In this document: positions 1 through 5,743 of the stretch, piece by piece | Position numbering within the stretch: position 1 is the stretch's first letter | Layout of the letters: every line of letters begins with the position of its first letter | Origin: an uncultured Bacilli bacterium | GTDB lineage: Bacteria > Bacillota_I > Bacilli_A > RF39 > UBA660 | Reading direction: 5' to 3' | DNA: 14,528 nt | Assembly: GCA_944372725.1 (NCBI GenBank) | Contig: CALWAA010000009.1 | Coordinates: forward strand, 1 to 14,528 | Notes under the pieces: generated by a model | Databases searched by the model: none | What the model was told of the DNA's origin: nothing | The model's input: the letters and a program-made list of their open reading frames with translations, nothing else | Position numbers and translations under genes: made by a program

Positions 1-589
1 AAGATGCTTTTTCTAAAATATACATTACACATATTTTATAAATAATTCTTAACATAGGCCTATCTTTTCTTTTAGCCTTCCTTAAAATGTCATGAAAATA
101 CTTAGCATCATAAAAATTAGCAATAAAAAGTTTAATAAAACGCGCGATAACTTTCTTATAATCTAAAAATTCTTGGCTTTCTAAGTAATTTTTATCCAAA
201 AATAACTTTTCCAAATAAGAACTGTGTATACTAGCAAATATTTCATCAATTAAATACTCTAATAAATCAGCATCAGCGATATGATAATTAATATGATATT
301 CTTTTAATATTTCTAAAGAAAGTTTATGAAAAGTATATACTTTTCCCTTTAATCCCAATTCTTTATTTATTTTTTCTTCTAAACTATTCGCTGCATTATT
401 TGTAAAAGTAATACATAAAATATTTTCTAAAGGGACGTGTTCATATAATACCAAATATTTAATTTTACCAACCATCGTAGTACTTTTACCAGCCCCAGCC
501 CCTGCAATAATAATTGTATTGCAATCATTTACTAAAGCAGCATTTGTTTGTTCTTTATCTAGTTCATATCCTAAAACATCTAACTTCAT
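1..589 (-). CDS. UvrD/Rep-family (superfamily 1) DNA helicase, N-terminal fragment cut by the window edge
   Basis: Reading the minus strand from an ATG at 589 gives about 196 codons open to the window edge. The N-terminus has a Q-motif-like Gln near residue 14 (LDKEQTNAA), a Walker A loop AGAGAGKST near residues 29-37, motif Ia ITFTNNAANSLEEKI near 60-74 and the motif Ic-like YTFHKL near 85-90. This order is that of UvrD/PcrA/Rep SF1A ATP-driven 3'-5' helicases, and SF1 helicase family membership is secure. Which member it is cannot be decided because motifs II-VI lie outside the window. The start is supported by GGAG a few bases upstream. An upstream ATG at 600 hits a stop at once. The minus-strand promoter at 884-912 could read into this gene because I see no minus terminator between 660 and 589. 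A TATAAT at 617-612 could be its own -10 element. Confidence 0.85.
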   Translation of the reverse strand, partial: MKLDVLGYELDKEQTNAALVNDCNTIIIAGAGAGKSTTMVGKIKYLVLYEHVPLENILCITFTNNAANSLEEKINKELGLKGKVYTFHKLSLEILKEYHINYHIADADLLEYLIDEIFASIHSSYLEKLFLDKNYLESQEFLDYKKVIARFIKLFIANFYDAKYFHDILRKAKRKDRPMLRIIYKICVMYILEKAS

Positions 590-601
590 TTAAACTCCAT
601 C

Positions 602-630
602 TTGTTATTTTATTATAAATATGTTAAACT
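602..630 (+). promoter_or_regulatory. Candidate sigma-A promoter for a short plus-strand RNA
   Basis: TTGTTA (602-607), a 17-bp spacer, then TAAACT (625-630). Each hexamer matches consensus at four of six positions. Predicted transcription would start near 637, just before the 641-650 repeat arm, and meet a strong plus-strand terminator at 677-729, giving an RNA of about 90-95 nt. There is no plus-strand protein gene here for it to serve. The hexamers are moderate in an AT-rich region, so it may be chance. Confidence 0.4.
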
Positions 631-659
631 TAATTTAGTAGAGCATTAGGACTAAATGC

Positions 660-779
660 CTACTTGTTATTGGAGTAGACATTAACCTCTATATTGTTTT
701 GCACAATAATAGTGGTTGATGTCTTTTTTGGTCTAAACCACGATATAAGTATTTGGAACAACTTCCTCATACTAACCAC
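660..779 (-). CDS. Small ORF of 36-39 aa, possible type I toxin-like peptide; unrecognised
   Basis: On the minus strand a GTG at 779 or an ATG at 770 opens a frame ending in TAG at 662-660. AAAGGG at 789-784 is correctly spaced for the GTG; the ATG has no clear ribosome site. The peptide begins (M)RKLFQILISWFRPKK, a basic start with a short hydrophobic or amphipathic stretch, then a polar Thr/Asn-rich tail ending VNVYSNNK. This is the general size and layout of small membrane-acting toxins, but I recognise no family. Its 3' half is exactly complementary to the RNA predicted from the opposite strand (about 637-729). Coding could be fortuitous, because the same DNA must also form the strong hairpin at 677-724. 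Confidence 0.35.
   Translation of the reverse strand: MVSMRKLFQILISWFRPKKTSTTIIVQNNIEVNVYSNNK
677..729 (+). terminator. Strong plus-strand intrinsic terminator inside the small minus-strand ORF
   Basis: An 11-bp stem (677-687 with 714-724, one G-T wobble) is extended by CTAT/ATAG and ATTGT/ACAAT pairs (689-697 with 703-712, one bulged A) and followed by six T at 724-729. On the minus strand there is no T-run after the stem, so it is directional. No plus-strand gene lies upstream to need it, which implies a short plus-strand transcript. Confidence 0.65.
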
Positions 780-883
780 ACAACCCTTTCTATTGTTTAT
801 CAACCAAAACCCTTAGGAGGTAAGGAGGTAATACGAATAGTAGGAATTATCTGGTAGACACCAGGCCTAATGCTCAAGACTTT

Positions 884-912
884 ATTATGAATGATAGTGC
901 TTTAAAAAGCAA
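884..912 (-). promoter_or_regulatory. Candidate promoter for the minus-strand RNA of the 641-875 element
   Basis: On the minus strand TTGCTT (912-907), a 17-bp spacer and CATAAT (889-884, one mismatch to TATAAT). The start would be near 877-880, directly before the right repeat arm. It could serve the small ORF and, by readthrough, the helicase gene. Confidence 0.5.
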
Positions 913-921
913 GAAAAAGCG

Positions 922-948
922 TTCGACAAAATTCGACGATTTGTCGAA
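922..948. promoter_or_regulatory. Cluster of three Spo0A-box-like heptamers in a 9-bp inverted repeat
   Basis: TTCGACAAA (922-930) and TTTGTCGAA (940-948) are perfect inverted repeats around ATTCGACGA. In established Spo0A terms, TGTCGAA occurs on the plus strand at 942-948 and on the minus strand at 928-922, with a one-mismatch copy (CGTCGAA) on the minus strand at 938-932. The cluster lies just upstream of the -35 of the minus promoter at 884-912. Alternatives are an operator for another repressor or a hairpin without regulatory role. Confidence 0.4.
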
Positions 949-954
949 AATAAT

Positions 955-980
955 AAAAAAACACCTTAGTTATTTAAGGT
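955..980 (-). terminator. Intrinsic terminator of the XRE regulator gene
   Basis: On the minus strand ACCTTA (980-975) pairs with TAAGGT (968-963) and a run of seven T follows (961-955, after a G). The stop codon of the regulator (972-970) lies in the hairpin loop, so terminator and gene end are merged. Confidence 0.75.
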
Positions 981-1422
981 ATTTAGGACTATCAATTTTA
1001 CCTAAGAGGTAGTCGGCACTAACAGAAAATTTATTACAAAACTCATAAAGGAAAGTAGTGGGAATAATTGTTTTTCCTTGTTCATATCGACACCATACCG
1101 AATGGTCGATATTTAAAAAAATTCCAATCATTACTTGAGTATATTTATTTTCTTTTCTGACTTCTTTAATTCTTAAACGTAACACTTCTGGATTAAAATT
1201 TAATTGAGAATTTTCATATTTTCTATCATTAGCAAAGCCAAATATAAAATCAATTGAAATATTAAAATAATCACAAAACTTAATTAAATTTTTTAAAGTA
1301 ATAGTATCGTGTCCTTCTTCATTCATAGCATACGTACCAACAGATATATTTAAAATGCTAGCTATATCTTTTTGTAACAAATTATTTTCTTCTCTTAATT
1401 CTAACATTCTATCAAATTTCAT
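970..1422 (-). CDS. Tandem-HTH XRE-family transcriptional regulator
   Basis: A 150-aa DNA-binding protein made of two helix-turn-helix XRE (Cro/C1-type) domains. The first spans roughly residues 3-62 (LREENNLLQKDIASILNISVGTYAMNE region) and ends in YFNISIDFIFG; the second spans about 80-145 (IKEVRKENKYTQ onward) and ends KFSVSADYLLGK. Each has the 'xxISxDYLLG' tail typical of this family. The recognition helix of repeat 1 reads VGTYAMNEEG where repeat 2 has HSVWCRYEQGK, so the two halves may read different half-sites. I chose the ATG at 1422 because GGTGAT sits six bases upstream; the frame also opens with TTG at 1434. It is transcribed away from the surface protein gene, with a 17-bp palindrome just upstream of its start. 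It probably autoregulates and may control the surface gene; targets are inferred. Confidence 0.88.
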   Translation of the reverse strand: MKFDRMLELREENNLLQKDIASILNISVGTYAMNEEGHDTITLKNLIKFCDYFNISIDFIFGFANDRKYENSQLNFNPEVLRLRIKEVRKENKYTQVMIGIFLNIDHSVWCRYEQGKTIIPTTFLYEFCNKFSVSADYLLGKIDSPKYLK

Positions 1423-1442
1423 TTTTATCACCAAAATAATTC

Positions 1443-1459
1443 TAACAATAATATTGTTA
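1443..1459. promoter_or_regulatory. 17-bp palindrome, candidate operator of the XRE regulator
   Basis: TAACAATA and TATTGTTA are perfect 8-bp arms around a central A, 21 bp upstream of the regulator's ATG and 36 bp from the -35 of the divergent surface-gene promoter. On the minus strand the centre contains TATTAT (1453-1448), a possible -10, so binding would block the regulator's own promoter. Its -35 is not convincing. Confidence 0.5.
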
Positions 1460-1494
1460 AAAAAAGTTTTACACAGGGAAATAACACATTTTTC

Positions 1495-1523
1495 TTGACT
1501 TTTTATCTAGCTATATTTATAAT
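1495..1523 (+). promoter_or_regulatory. Sigma-A promoter of the surface protein gene
   Basis: TTGACT (1495-1500), 17-bp spacer, TATAAT (1518-1523): eleven of twelve consensus bases. Transcription would start near 1530, leaving a leader of about 85 nt before the ATG at 1617. This is one of the strongest promoters in the window. Confidence 0.85.
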
Positions 1524-1533
1524 TTAACTATAA

Positions 1534-1609
1534 GCTAGGAAACTTATCATATATCTATGATAGATTATTTTGATGAGATTTAAAATGAAGCCTAGCATCA
1601 TGAAAGGTG
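1534..1609 (+). promoter_or_regulatory. Structured 5' leader of the surface protein gene
   Basis: The leader can fold as a rod: GCTAGG (1534-1539) with CCTAGC (1591-1596), CTTATCA (1543-1549) with TGATGAG (1571-1577, one wobble) and a tip hairpin ATCTA-TGA-TAGAT (1553-1565). A competing local hairpin TATCATA/TATGATA (1545-1551 with 1556-1562) cannot coexist with the second stem. The ribosome site AAAGGTG (1603-1609) lies just 3' of the closing stem. It resembles no riboswitch class I know; I saw no c-di-GMP-I core. It may control translation or RNA stability. Confidence 0.35.
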
Positions 1610-1616
1610 TTAGATT

Positions 1617-2915
1617 ATGAAGATTGAAACATTAAAGAAAAGCCATTTAAAAAGGAATATTATTATAGGAGTAGTAACAATACTAATTATTAGTGCAGTA
1701 ATGCTAAATTTTACAAGAGCAAAATACAAAACAACACAATCAATACCACTTGTTAATGGAACAATAAATTATAGTTTGGCGGACTTTAATGCCGTAGCAA
1801 TCTATGTTAATGGTGATAGCGGTTACACCAAAGCAGATACGATACCTGATGGATATGTGTTAAATGAGAGTGAAAGTTATTGCACAGTAAATGGTAAAGA
1901 AGACACAAATATTTCACTATCATATGATACTTCAACAAAAAGTTTAAGTGTAACCCCAATGACAACAAAAGGAACAAAATGCTATTTGTATTTTGATGAA
2001 AAGGAAATAACAAATATCCAAGAATTAATAGCAAGTAAAAACTTAACAACTAGAACTGACTTTAGTACAACTCTAACAGAAGATACTACAGGAACAATTT
2101 ATTATGCAGATACGTCAAAAGGAAGAACGTATTACTTTGCCGGAAATCCAACAGATAACTGGGTCAAATTTGCAGATTTTTATTGGCGAATTATCCGAAT
2201 AAATGAAGATGGAAGCTTAAGATTAATTTATCAAGGAACTAGTGCCAATAAAACAGGTACAGGAACACAGATAGGAACAAGTGCATTTAATAGTACACGT
2301 ACAGATAATATGTATGTAGGTTTTAAATACACAACTAATAATGTACATGGAACAGGAACAAATAGTACTATATTAAATGAGTTAAATGAATGGTATCAAG
2401 ATAATCTGTCAAGTTATGCCGATAAAATAGATGGAAATACTGGGTTCTGTAATGACAGAACACCATATAGTGGAAGCGGAACAGGAACAAGTGCAACAGA
2501 TTATGCAGCATATAATAGACTATACACGAATAAACAACCAACGTTTGAATGTAGTAATAGTAGTGATTTATACACAATCAGTGGAAGTAGTCAAGGGAAT
2601 AAAGCATTACAATATCCAATTGGATTAATTACGGCAGATGAAGTATCCTATGCTGGAGGAGTAAATGGAAAAAATAACGCAAGTTATTATCTGTATACAG
2701 AGGAATATTATTGGACATTGTCGCCCGCTTATTATAATGATGATAGAAATGCTGTAATATTTTTTGTTGATTCATTTGGATATCTTGACTTTGAATTTTC
2801 AAGTGTAGATGCAGATATTTATGGCGTCCGACCAGTCATCAACCTAAAAGCAGATGTCACCATTTCTAGTGGTGATGGTACTAGTTCTAATCCTTATGTT
2901 ATAGCAACCACCTAG
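1617..2915 (+). CDS. Membrane-anchored surface protein with C-terminal DUF6273/C-type-lectin-like module
   Basis: 432 aa, displayed outside the cell. A basic N-terminus (MKIETLKKSHLKRN) is followed by one hydrophobic segment at about 15-31 and then FTRAKYKTT, like the start of TasA/camelysin-type surface proteins; no clear cleavage site, so it may stay anchored. A Ser/Thr/Asn/Gly-rich body follows with 12-bp DNA repeats (GGAACAAGTGCA at 2274-2285 and 2484-2495). Four Cys (SYCTV, KCYLY, GFCND, FECSN) could form two disulfides. The C-terminus has the pattern YYWTLSPA...GVRPVINL, which in DUF6273 and related lectin-fold proteins encloses a variable patch, then a SSNPYVI tail. Ligand unknown; adhesion is the likely role. 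Start set by AAAGGTG seven bases upstream. It is probably a member of a multi-copy family in its genome (inference). Confidence 0.8.
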   Translation: MKIETLKKSHLKRNIIIGVVTILIISAVMLNFTRAKYKTTQSIPLVNGTINYSLADFNAVAIYVNGDSGYTKADTIPDGYVLNESESYCTVNGKEDTNISLSYDTSTKSLSVTPMTTKGTKCYLYFDEKEITNIQELIASKNLTTRTDFSTTLTEDTTGTIYYADTSKGRTYYFAGNPTDNWVKFADFYWRIIRINEDGSLRLIYQGTSANKTGTGTQIGTSAFNSTRTDNMYVGFKYTTNNVHGTGTNSTILNELNEWYQDNLSSYADKIDGNTGFCNDRTPYSGSGTGTSATDYAAYNRLYTNKQPTFECSNSSDLYTISGSSQGNKALQYPIGLITADEVSYAGGVNGKNNASYYLYTEEYYWTLSPAYYNDDRNAVIFFVDSFGYLDFEFSSVDADIYGVRPVINLKADVTISSGDGTSSNPYVIATT

Positions 2916-2937
2916 AAGCTGAAATGCTTCTTTTTTT
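2914..2937 (+). terminator. Intrinsic terminator of the surface protein gene
   Basis: AGAAGC (2914-2919) and GCTTCT (2926-2931) form the stem around TGAAAT, followed by T to 2937. It begins inside the stop codon of the gene and separates it from the murG operon. Confidence 0.8.
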
Positions 2938-2990
2938 GCCTTTAAATAGGGAAAAAGTGAAAAAAAGATAGTTTTTTCTGAAATTTATAG

Positions 2991-2996
2991 TATAAT
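2991..2996 (+). promoter_or_regulatory. -10 element of the murG operon promoter
   Basis: A perfect TATAAT with no good -35 at 16-18 bp (ATAGTT at 17). Transcription would start near 3003, just ahead of the GAGGTGA ribosome site at 3004-3010, so the leader is nearly absent. The lack of a -35 suggests a modest promoter. Confidence 0.5.
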
Positions 2997-3014
2997 TAAA
3001 TAAGAGGTGAGTTT

Positions 3015-4094
3015 ATGAAAGTAGTTGTTAGTGCTGGTGGAACCGGCGGGCATATCTATCCAGCTTTAGCAGTACTAGAAAAACTTAAGAAAGAAGACAA
3101 AAATTTAGAGATATTATATATTGGTACCAAAAACCGTATGGAAAGTGAAATTATCCCAGCAAGAGGAATTAATTATGTTGGTATAGAGATATATGGTTTT
3201 AGTAAAAATATTTTAAGAGATGTCAAAAATATCTTTTTATTTTTTAAAAGTTATCGTAAGTGTTTAAAATTATTAATAGAGTTTAAGCCTGATATTGTTT
3301 TAGGCTTTGGTGGCTATGTTACTTATCCTGTCTTAAAAGCTGCCAAAAAGTTAAATATCAAAACTTTTTTACATGAGCAAAATAGCATCGTTGGGAAAAC
3401 CAACAAATTTTTATCTAAAGATGTTGATTTAGTCGCAGTATCATTTTTAAGTACTCTAAATAAATTTCCTAAAGCTAAAAAAGTGATTTATTCCGGAAAC
3501 CCATGTGGTGAAAATGCTTTAACAACGAAAGAAATCAAAAAAAGTGATGTTGGTTTAGATAATAAAAAGAAGTTAGTGATTGTCGTAGCAGGCTCTCTAG
3601 GTAGTAGTTCTGTAAATGAAAAATTAAAAGAATTTTTAAGATTAAGCAAAAAAAGTGATTATCAAGTATTATATATTACAGGAAAAAGTCACTATGAAGA
3701 ATTTATGAAAGGAACCCGTTTTGGCAGTAATATAAAAGTATTACCATACCTAGATAATTTAGCAGGATTAATGCGTAATTGTGATTTAATTGTAACTCGT
3801 GCTGGAGCATCAACTATGAGTGAAATCCTAGCTTTAAACCTACCTGCTATATTTATTCCTAGTCCTTATGTTGCGGGTAACCATCAAGTATATAATGCTT
3901 TAGAAATCGTAAAAAATAATGCTGGTTTAATGATTGAAGAAGATGCCTTAGATGGTACGACTTTATTTAATATGGTAACAGACCTACTAAATGATAAGAA
4001 AAAATATGAAATTATGAAAATGAACTTGAAAAATCTAGGTAAAAACGATAGTAGTGAAATCATAGTAAAAGAAATAAAGGAGCTAATAAAATGA
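3015..4094 (+). CDS. murG: MurG, UDP-GlcNAc:undecaprenyl-PP-MurNAc-pentapeptide GlcNAc transferase
   Basis: 359 aa, normal length for MurG. It makes lipid II by adding GlcNAc to lipid I on the inner face of the membrane. N-terminal Rossmann domain: G-loop 1 GGTGGH (8-13), G-loop 2 GFGGY (97-101) and HEQN (120-123). C-terminal UDP-GlcNAc domain: RAGASTMSE (262-270) with the Glu that contacts the sugar nucleotide, and HQVYNA (290-295). The third glycine loop, normally close to GGSQGA, reads AGSLGSSS (192-199), a departure at a normally conserved site. It leads a five-gene operon and its stop overlaps the murB start (ATGA). The start is fixed by a strong GAGGTGA four bases upstream. The murG-murB-divIB order matches the Bacillus division/wall cluster. 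Confidence 0.96.
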   Translation: MKVVVSAGGTGGHIYPALAVLEKLKKEDKNLEILYIGTKNRMESEIIPARGINYVGIEIYGFSKNILRDVKNIFLFFKSYRKCLKLLIEFKPDIVLGFGGYVTYPVLKAAKKLNIKTFLHEQNSIVGKTNKFLSKDVDLVAVSFLSTLNKFPKAKKVIYSGNPCGENALTTKEIKKSDVGLDNKKKLVIVVAGSLGSSSVNEKLKEFLRLSKKSDYQVLYITGKSHYEEFMKGTRFGSNIKVLPYLDNLAGLMRNCDLIVTRAGASTMSEILALNLPAIFIPSPYVAGNHQVYNALEIVKNNAGLMIEEDALDGTTLFNMVTDLLNDKKKYEIMKMNLKNLGKNDSSEIIVKEIKELIK

Positions 4095-4969
4095 ATGAAA
4101 TAAAAGGAATAAATATTACCGAAAATGCTTCTCTAAAAAATTTAAATACTTATAAAATTGCAAGTAGTGCGAAATATTTAATTAGAGTAGAAACCATTGA
4201 AGGTTTAATTAATATTTTAAAATATTTAAAAGAACACAATATAAAATATTTTATTTTAGGCGCTGGCTCTAATATTGTAATTGATGAATATTTTGATGGA
4301 GCAATCATTAAATTAGATGGACTAAATAAAGTTGCAGTAAAAGAACAGACTATTACCGCTTGGGCAGGAGCTATGATGGGCATCTTATCTTGTGAATCCG
4401 TAAATCATAACTTAACAGGATTAGAATGGGCTATTAATATTCCTGGAACCATTGGCGGAAGTATAGTTGGCAATGCTGGTGCTTATAACAAAGAAATGTT
4501 TGATGACTTAATAAGTATTAAAGTTTTAGACGAAAATTTAGAGATAAAAGAAATCAAAAAAGAAGAGATTAAGCATTCATACAGACATACTGATTTAAAA
4601 GGAAAACCATGGATTGTATTAGAAGCAATATTTAAATTAGAAAAGGGAAATAAAGAACAATCTTTAGAACTAATAAAAGAGCGAAAAGAAAGAAGATTAG
4701 CTTCTCAACCATTAGATATGCCATCTGCAGGTAGTGTTTTTAGAAATCCAGAAAATGACCATGCTGGTCGTCTGATTGAAGCTTGTGGATTAAAAGGTAA
4801 AACAATTGGTGGTGCCATGGTATCTCCTAAACATGCCAACTTTATTGTCAATGCTGGTAATGCTACTAGTAATGATGTGAAAAATTTGATAAAATTAGTG
4901 CATACACAAGTGAAAGAAAAATTTAATGTAGACTTAGTGTTAGAACAAGAAATTATTGATTGGAAGTAG
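4091..4969 (+). CDS. murB: MurB, UDP-N-acetylenolpyruvoylglucosamine reductase (type II)
   Basis: 292 aa flavoprotein that reduces enolpyruvyl-UDP-GlcNAc to UDP-MurNAc with NADPH, in the cytoplasm. FAD-binding features: GAGSN (57-61) and NIPGTIGGSIVGNAGAY (116-132). Catalytic features: SYRHTD with the substrate-anchoring Arg (about 165), SAGSVFRNP with the proton-donor Ser (about 215) and a C-terminal Glu in LEQEI (about 284-288). The short length and the lack of the extra Tyr-loop insertion fit the type II enzymes of Gram-positive bacteria. It overlaps murG by four bases, so translational coupling is likely, and is followed after three bases by divIB. Confidence 0.96.
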   Translation: MNEIKGINITENASLKNLNTYKIASSAKYLIRVETIEGLINILKYLKEHNIKYFILGAGSNIVIDEYFDGAIIKLDGLNKVAVKEQTITAWAGAMMGILSCESVNHNLTGLEWAINIPGTIGGSIVGNAGAYNKEMFDDLISIKVLDENLEIKEIKKEEIKHSYRHTDLKGKPWIVLEAIFKLEKGNKEQSLELIKERKERRLASQPLDMPSAGSVFRNPENDHAGRLIEACGLKGKTIGGAMVSPKHANFIVNAGNATSNDVKNLIKLVHTQVKEKFNVDLVLEQEIIDWK

Positions 4970-4972
4970 GAA

Positions 4973-5743
4973 ATGGCAGAATTAAAAAGGGTAAAAAAAA
5001 GAAAACTAAATTTAAAAGCTGTTATAATATTACTATTAATTATTTATTTAATAGTAATGCTTTTATATACCATTTTTACGATGCCAATCAAAAACATTTA
5101 TATTACGGGTACAACCCTTTTAACTGATAATGAGATTATTGAAGCCGCCGAAATAAAAGATTATCCAGCGATATTTAAAACTAGTAAAAAGAAATTAGCA
5201 GAAAAAATAAGTAAATTAGAATTAGTAGAAAGTGTTGAAATAGATAAAACTTTAACTGGTAAATTAACAATAAATATTAAAGAAGCAATCCCTTTATTTT
5301 ACAATCGCAACACGAATAAAGTAGTCTTAAGTAGTAAAAAAGAAGTGGAATCTAGTTCTAAATATCTAGGAATACCAACTCTTATTAATTATGTACCAAC
5401 TGATATCTTAGATGCTTTTCTAGAAGCCTTTAGTGAAATTGATTCTGATATCATTAAAATGATTAATGAAATTGAGTATGACCCAGATATTAGTGATGAC
5501 ATTGTAATTGATGAATATCGTTTTCTACTAAGAATGAATGATACCAACCATGTTTATGTAAATATTATAAATATGGAAAGACTAAATGATTATGAAGAAA
5601 TATTTGCAACCGTTGGTAATCTTCATGGTACAGTTTATTTAGATAGTTATAATGCAGATAATATTATTTTTGAAGCTTTCGGGGCAAATGTAGATGAAGA
5701 GACTGATAGTGGGGGTGAAGAAACAGATGGAGCCGAAGATTAA
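4973..5743 (+). CDS. divIB: Cell-division protein DivIB/FtsQ
   Basis: 256 aa bitopic division protein; with FtsL and DivIC it links the cytoplasmic and outer parts of the divisome. A Lys/Arg-rich cytoplasmic tail (MAELKRVKKRKLNLK) precedes one membrane helix at about 16-37. Next is an FtsQ-type POTRA domain, about 38-105, starting PIKNIYITGTTLLTDNEI and containing LELVESVEIDKTLTGKLTI. The beta domain ends at IIFEAFGANV and a short acidic tail follows. Length matches DivIB. Ribosome site GGAAG lies in the end of murB. The tail overlaps the queH start by 17 bases. Family is clear from position and POTRA pattern although overall sequence is weakly conserved. Confidence 0.9.
   Translation: MAELKRVKKRKLNLKAVIILLLIIYLIVMLLYTIFTMPIKNIYITGTTLLTDNEIIEAAEIKDYPAIFKTSKKKLAEKISKLELVESVEIDKTLTGKLTINIKEAIPLFYNRNTNKVVLSSKKEVESSSKYLGIPTLINYVPTDILDAFLEAFSEIDSDIIKMINEIEYDPDISDDIVIDEYRFLLRMNDTNHVYVNIINMERLNDYEEIFATVGNLHGTVYLDSYNADNIIFEAFGANVDEETDSGGEETDGAED

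Larger units (their letters stand above)
641..875. ncRNA. 235-bp structured element closed by a perfect 10-bp inverted repeat; candidate dual-strand regulatory RNA or type I toxin-antitoxin locus
   Basis: The ends are GAGCATTAGG (641-650) and CCTAATGCTC (866-875), exact reverse complements, so either strand's RNA can close into one long-range stem. Inside are a long hairpin (677-724), a small perfect hairpin with CTGGT/ACCAG arms (851-864) and CCTTAGGAGGTAAGG (811-825), a hairpin that shows CCTCC in its loop on the minus-strand RNA. Each strand has a candidate promoter pointing inwards. The minus strand carries a short ORF (660-779). I see no target-site duplication, which argues against a simple MITE. 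It lacks landmarks of 6S, tmRNA, SRP or RNase P RNA. Its function is unknown, and the toxin-antitoxin reading is inference. Confidence 0.5.

Noticed and set aside
641..875. 6S RNA, tmRNA, SRP RNA or RNase P RNA
   Set aside because: The closed stem and size first suggested 6S RNA, but there is a long hairpin early in the sequence instead of a central bubble. No tmRNA ends with CCA, no SRP GGAAGCAG-type loop and no RNase P core were seen on either strand.
1423..1434. TTG start of the XRE regulator at 1434
   Set aside because: The GGTGAT ribosome site is placed for the ATG at 1422 and would overlap the earlier start.
1530..1616. c-di-GMP-I or other known riboswitch before the surface gene
   Set aside because: No conserved GEMM core or other recognised riboswitch consensus; kept only as an unassigned structured leader.
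2274..2495. GGAACAAGTGCA repeats as a CRISPR-like or regulatory repeat
   Set aside because: They encode the Gly-Thr-Ser-Ala stretches of the surface protein and are irregularly spaced; most likely low-complexity coding sequence.
1807..2577. Long minus-strand ORFs inside the surface protein gene
   Set aside because: They are antisense shadows of a repetitive Thr/Ser/Asn-rich gene, without ribosome sites or recognisable protein features.
5694..5726. Longer queH start at 5694
   Set aside because: Lies within divIB without a good ribosome site, while the ATG at 5727 has GGGGTGA upstream and starts where the family usually begins.
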